A program made the translations under genes and the position numbers. From NCBI GenBank assembly GCA_946187365.1, contig CAMHRD010000024.1, positions 1 through 9,048 of the forward strand: a DNA stretch of 9,048 bases, given 5' to 3'. This document shows, piece after piece, positions 6,234 to 9,048 of the stretch (position 1 is the stretch's first letter; the number at the start of each line of letters is the position of its first letter). The notes under the pieces were generated by a model that saw only the letters and a program-made list of their open reading frames with translations, was not told the DNA's origin and made no database searches. This DNA comes from an uncultured Bacteroidales bacterium. GTDB taxonomy: Bacteria > Bacteroidota > Bacteroidia > Bacteroidales > UBA932.

Positions 6234-7346
6234 CTATTTAATGTTCAGTTTCTTCTTCATTCCCTTTGTGAGGGCGTCCTTGTGAATCATTATCTGGATA
6301 GTCTTTGCCTTAAAGTAACTCTCTGAGCAATAGATATATCCGTCACCGTTATCCTTACCCCATGAGTTCTTTACAATGTAGTATTTTACACCCTCCTGGT
6401 CCTTTGCAATACCGGTGATATGCATAAGGTGGTCATCACTCGTGGTGTAATTATCCCACATTGCCTGACGTATCTCAGGATCAATAGGATTCTCCTTAAA
6501 GCGCTTGTCTATGCTCTTGTAACCTCTGAGGTTCTCCTCAGGAGTAAAGAGTGCAAGATGGTTGTTCTGAGCAAAATAGATCTCACTCATATCTGCATCC
6601 CAGGCAACTGTGTATCCGCGCATTATGGCCTCAGTACAAATCTCGTCCAACTCATCCAGAGGAACATTGTAAGATGAAGCCATATCCCAGTTATCAGGAA
6701 TCTCAATTATGAACTTCTCATAGAAAGGATGGTGCAGGAAGCTGGTAATCTCAATGTAATCCTCTCCGTTGAGCTTCAGCATATCCTTAAAGGAGAGTGG
6801 GTTATACTCCTTACCCTTGTAGAAGAAGGTAGCAGGAACCTTGCCAAGATACTTATCCAGAATCTCGTTCATCTGCTCGTAAGGAACACCCTTCTTCTCC
6901 TTAACGGCCTCATCCAGAAGGTCATCTATCTCCTTCTGCAGTTTTCCGTGGTTGTGAGTCTGGGAGTCATAGTTGATTCCGTGGTAAGCCTCCTCTGTCA
7001 TAAGGCCTGCTTTATCAAGCCAATACGTTGCCTGGTGACTAATTCCGCCGGGACCTCTTCTGCCCTTTCCTCTGCGATAGTAAAAGTCTGCCCCTCTTCT
7101 TAAGTACTCCTGTCTTACGGTAAACATCTCTGAAAGATCCAGAGTTGTATCCGCAGTACCTATTCTTATAGCCTCACTCTCTAAGAATGAGGTTGTTGCA
7201 AAGCACCAGCAGGTGCCTGTGCGTGCCTGATTCTTTACCGCTGTAGTAGGAAGGTTCTTAACTACTGTGAACTCGTAGAACGGGCTCTGTGCATAGACTC
7301 CCGCAGCAAATAAAAGCGATACGGCAACTAAAAAGATTTTTTTCAT
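6234..7346 (-). CDS. Secreted C1 family cysteine peptidase, bleomycin hydrolase/PepC-like (second of tandem pair)
   Basis: Papain-superfamily peptidase, C1B (bleomycin hydrolase/aminopeptidase C) type. The signal peptide covers residues 1-19 (cleavage likely between Ala19 and Gln20), so it should act outside the cytoplasm, unlike classical PepC. Active-site residues are visible: Gln40 (oxyanion hole), Cys46 in GTCWCF, His306 in SDDHLMHITGIA and Asn327 in VKNSWG. GPGGISHQATYWLD (98-111) is the region around the second conserved Gly-Gly. An Arg/Gly-rich basic patch (about 83-97) is absent from the paralogue. The protein ends KKKLNIK; family enzymes use the C terminus to restrict endopeptidase action, which is untested here. 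At 370 residues it is shorter than typical PepC (about 440). The upstream paralogue ends 11 bases before this start and pssA follows, so the genes are probably cotranscribed. Substrate unknown. Confidence 0.88.
   Translation of the reverse strand: MKKIFLVAVSLLFAAGVYAQSPFYEFTVVKNLPTTAVKNQARTGTCWCFATTSFLESEAIRIGTADTTLDLSEMFTVRQEYLRRGADFYYRRGKGRRGPGGISHQATYWLDKAGLMTEEAYHGINYDSQTHNHGKLQKEIDDLLDEAVKEKKGVPYEQMNEILDKYLGKVPATFFYKGKEYNPLSFKDMLKLNGEDYIEITSFLHHPFYEKFIIEIPDNWDMASSYNVPLDELDEICTEAIMRGYTVAWDADMSEIYFAQNNHLALFTPEENLRGYKSIDKRFKENPIDPEIRQAMWDNYTTSDDHLMHITGIAKDQEGVKYYIVKNSWGKDNGDGYIYCSESYFKAKTIQIMIHKDALTKGMKKKLNIK
7143..7217 (-). repeat. Conserved duplicated segment shared with 8345-8419
   Basis: These 75 bases align without gaps to 8345-8419 and are identical at most positions, including the 17-base run TCTTATAGCCTCACTCT. 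They encode the catalytic Cys region (GTCWCF to the ADTT segment) of both peptidases. This is the trace of the tandem gene duplication kept by selection, not a mobile repeat. The rest of the two genes has diverged strongly at DNA level. Confidence 0.6.
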
Positions 7347-7357
7347 ACTCGTTATTT

Positions 7358-8578
7358 TTAGATACCCAATTTCTTACGGATTTCCTTAGGAATAGAGTTC
7401 TTGTGAACTAAAATGTTCATGGTCTTAAACTTCACAAAAGTCTCTGAAGCATACCATATTCCGTTATACTTACCGGTCTTGCCCCAGGAGTTCTTAACCA
7501 TAAAGTATTTGGTTCCGTTCTGGTCTGTTGCAATACCAAAAATCTGCATTCCGTGGTCATCTGTTGTGGTCTTGTTGTCATAACCCTCCTGACGCATCTC
7601 CTGAGTTACAACCAGCTCTTTACCAGGGTGGTTGAGGTTATTAATCTCAGCCATCTTTGCGTTAGGATCCTTACCTACCCATCTCTCCTGGTCTGAACCA
7701 ATTGCCTTGGTGTTAGCCTCAACATCTGGCACAACTGCTATACCGTTACGGGTAAAGCCAACCTCGCTGACGTCTGAACCCCAGGCAACTGTGTAACCCT
7801 TCTCAATTGCGTTGAACATAACAGCCATAAGCTCGTCAATAGGAATGTTGTAGCTCAAATCCCAACGCCAGTTATCCGGAACCTCAATTGCAAACTGAGT
7901 GTAGAAAGGATGGTGTGTGAATGAAGTAAGGGAAACATAATCCTCCATATTGAGTCCCAATCCCTTGGTTACAAAATCTTTAGGAGTATAGGTTACGCCC
8001 TTGTAAATTGTACTCTCCGGAACCTTTCCAATGTAGGTCTCAAGAATGTTCTTGTAAATATCAAGATACTTCTGAGAAATCTTGCCGCCCTTACCTGCAC
8101 TCTTCTTCATGCTCTCAGAAAGACCTGCAGTGATTGCGCTCATTTCACGGAAGTTGATTCTGGTCTCACCCTTCTGAAGATCTGGCATATCCTGCTCCTG
8201 AACAACGCCGTAATCCTCAAATGTATGAATAACGTCCTCAAAAGAACCGCCCTCTGCGTTGTTGAGATAACCGTCCAGTCTTACAAACTTCTGCATCTTC
8301 TCCATATAGTTGTAGAAAATGCTGTACATAGTTGAAAGCTTGATAGTTGTATCTGCTTTCCCTACTCTTATAGCCTCACTCTCCAGGAATGAAGTTGTTG
8401 AGAAGCACCAGCAGGTTCCGCTGCTTCCCTGGTTACGGATGGCGGAAATTGGATTAGCCTTAACTGTTGTAAACTCATAGCCTGCTCTCTTCTCCGGAGC
8501 CTTCTCCTGAGCGTTTACATTCATAGCGGTAACGCAGATGAGCGCTACTGCTGCAAATAAATACTTGATTGTCTTCAT
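7358..8578 (-). CDS. Secreted C1 family cysteine peptidase, bleomycin hydrolase/PepC-like (first of tandem pair)
   Basis: Paralogue of the next gene downstream and of the same C1B type. The signal peptide is residues 1-23, with likely cleavage in VNA|QEK. Catalytic residues are Gln50, Cys56 in GTCWCF, His342 in TDDHGMQIFGIA and Asn363 in VKNSWG, so it should be active. Shared with the paralogue are TTSFLESEAIR (61-71), TSF-x-HHPFY (218-225), GYTVAW (261-266) and the C-terminal KKLGI. Compared with it, this protein has a longer, charged insertion at about 283-325 and a different middle region (about 85-165) containing EGGSFEDVIHTF. It is 406 residues long. It begins 25 bases after the queE stop, with no promoter seen in the gap, so it is probably read through from queE or from a promoter inside it. 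Substrate and exact location (periplasm or outside) are unknown. Confidence 0.88.
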   Translation of the reverse strand: MKTIKYLFAAVALICVTAMNVNAQEKAPEKRAGYEFTTVKANPISAIRNQGSSGTCWCFSTTSFLESEAIRVGKADTTIKLSTMYSIFYNYMEKMQKFVRLDGYLNNAEGGSFEDVIHTFEDYGVVQEQDMPDLQKGETRINFREMSAITAGLSESMKKSAGKGGKISQKYLDIYKNILETYIGKVPESTIYKGVTYTPKDFVTKGLGLNMEDYVSLTSFTHHPFYTQFAIEVPDNWRWDLSYNIPIDELMAVMFNAIEKGYTVAWGSDVSEVGFTRNGIAVVPDVEANTKAIGSDQERWVGKDPNAKMAEINNLNHPGKELVVTQEMRQEGYDNKTTTDDHGMQIFGIATDQNGTKYFMVKNSWGKTGKYNGIWYASETFVKFKTMNILVHKNSIPKEIRKKLGI

Positions 8579-8603
8579 ATTACATAGTTATTAATTTGTT
8601 TCT

Positions 8604-9048
8604 CTAAGGTATTCTCAAAAACTTGTGGGTCTGAACGGAGATATTCCATTCAGGGTGCGCCTTCACATATTCCACAATCTTTGGTGCAATCTTACTCATC
8701 CTGCTCCACTCCGGCTGCATATAGAAAAGGCACTTGTCATTAACCTTCAGAACAGCCTCTCTGTTCTTCTCAGCCCACTCAAAATCAGCCGGTTCCTCAA
8801 TTATCACCTTCAGTTCGTCTGCCTTTTCATAGTAGCACTCCAACGGCGGTTTCTTCCGTTTTGGAGAGAGGCAGATCCAATCAAAACAGCCGCTGAAAGG
8901 AGAACTTCCGCTGGTCTCCAGAAAGATCTCCATGCCGTACTGCTTGAGCAGGTTGCAGAGTATATCCAGAGGGTAATTCATTGGTTCTCCACCCGTTATC
9001 ACGATGGCTTTAGCGGCAAAAGAGACCGCCTCAGCAACAATCTTCTCC
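8604..9048 (-). CDS. queE: 7-carboxy-7-deazaguanine synthase QueE (radical SAM), 3' part, cut by window end
   Basis: Radical S-adenosylmethionine enzyme that converts 6-carboxytetrahydropterin to 7-carboxy-7-deazaguanine in queuosine precursor synthesis. The frame is open through the window edge (EKIVAEAVSF and on to IVITGGEP), so the GTG at 9002 is internal and the true start, with the CxxxCxxC iron-sulfur motif, lies outside. Visible family features are ITGGEP (SAM-binding GGE motif), FLETSG, WICLSPKRK, an ELKVII segment, FYMQPEW and the C-terminal VQTHKFLRIP. Length from GGEP to the end matches QueE. The queuosine partners (queC, queD) may lie upstream off the window. The two C1 peptidase genes follow on the same strand with short gaps, although no functional link is known. 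Confidence 0.93.
   Translation of the reverse strand, partial: EKIVAEAVSFAAKAIVITGGEPMNYPLDILCNLLKQYGMEIFLETSGSSPFSGCFDWICLSPKRKKPPLECYYEKADELKVIIEEPADFEWAEKNREAVLKVNDKCLFYMQPEWSRMSKIAPKIVEYVKAHPEWNISVQTHKFLRIP

Noticed and set aside
9000..9002. GTG as the start of the queE gene
   Set aside because: It codes Val inside IVITGGEP; the frame stays open to the window edge and the expected N-terminal iron-sulfur motif must lie beyond it.

Overview
The window is typical Bacteroidota chromosome, most likely from the order Bacteroidales. The evidence is promoters of the Bacteroidota type (TTTG, about 20 bases, TAnnTTTG), almost no Shine-Dalgarno sequences, signal peptides ending in Ala-Gln, and a core gene set (nhaA, DUF47, DUF1460, pssA, secreted C1 peptidases, queE) familiar from gut Bacteroidales. 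Genus cannot be fixed from the sequence alone. Both ends cut through genes. I see no transposon, integrase, CRISPR array or phage gene, and base composition looks even throughout.

Left part (1-4182), ion homeostasis. The 3' part of a trypsin-like serine protease is followed 35 bases later by nhaA, a Na+/H+ antiporter, on the + strand. Facing it on the - strand is a two-gene operon: a DUF47 (PhoU-like) protein, then a short CvrA/NhaP2-type K+/H+ antiporter. The two antiporter genes meet tail to tail with no base between their stop codons and no visible terminator. The DUF47 stop codon overlaps a strong Shine-Dalgarno sequence for the antiporter behind it, which is unusual in this phylum.

Middle (4183-5419). 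A 40-base divergent region carries opposed -7 boxes for the DUF47 operon and for a secreted DUF1460 peptidase-like protein. Then comes a tRNA-Lys(CTT) unit with its own promoter, a hairpin-rich leader and a strong intrinsic terminator.

Right part (5420-9048), a - strand run of four closely spaced genes read in the order queE (cut by the window end), two tandem signal-peptide-bearing C1 (bleomycin hydrolase/PepC-like) peptidases, and pssA, with gaps of 25, 11 and 13 bases. queE belongs to queuosine/7-deazaguanine synthesis and pssA to phosphatidylserine/phosphatidylethanolamine synthesis. The peptidase pair arose by duplication and both copies keep the catalytic residues.

I found no wholly new system. 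The points that most merit a second look are the tRNA-Lys leader with competing palindromes, the antiporter lacking a TrkA-C domain and coupled to DUF47, the zero-gap convergent antiporters, and the long helical insert between His and Asp of the serine protease.
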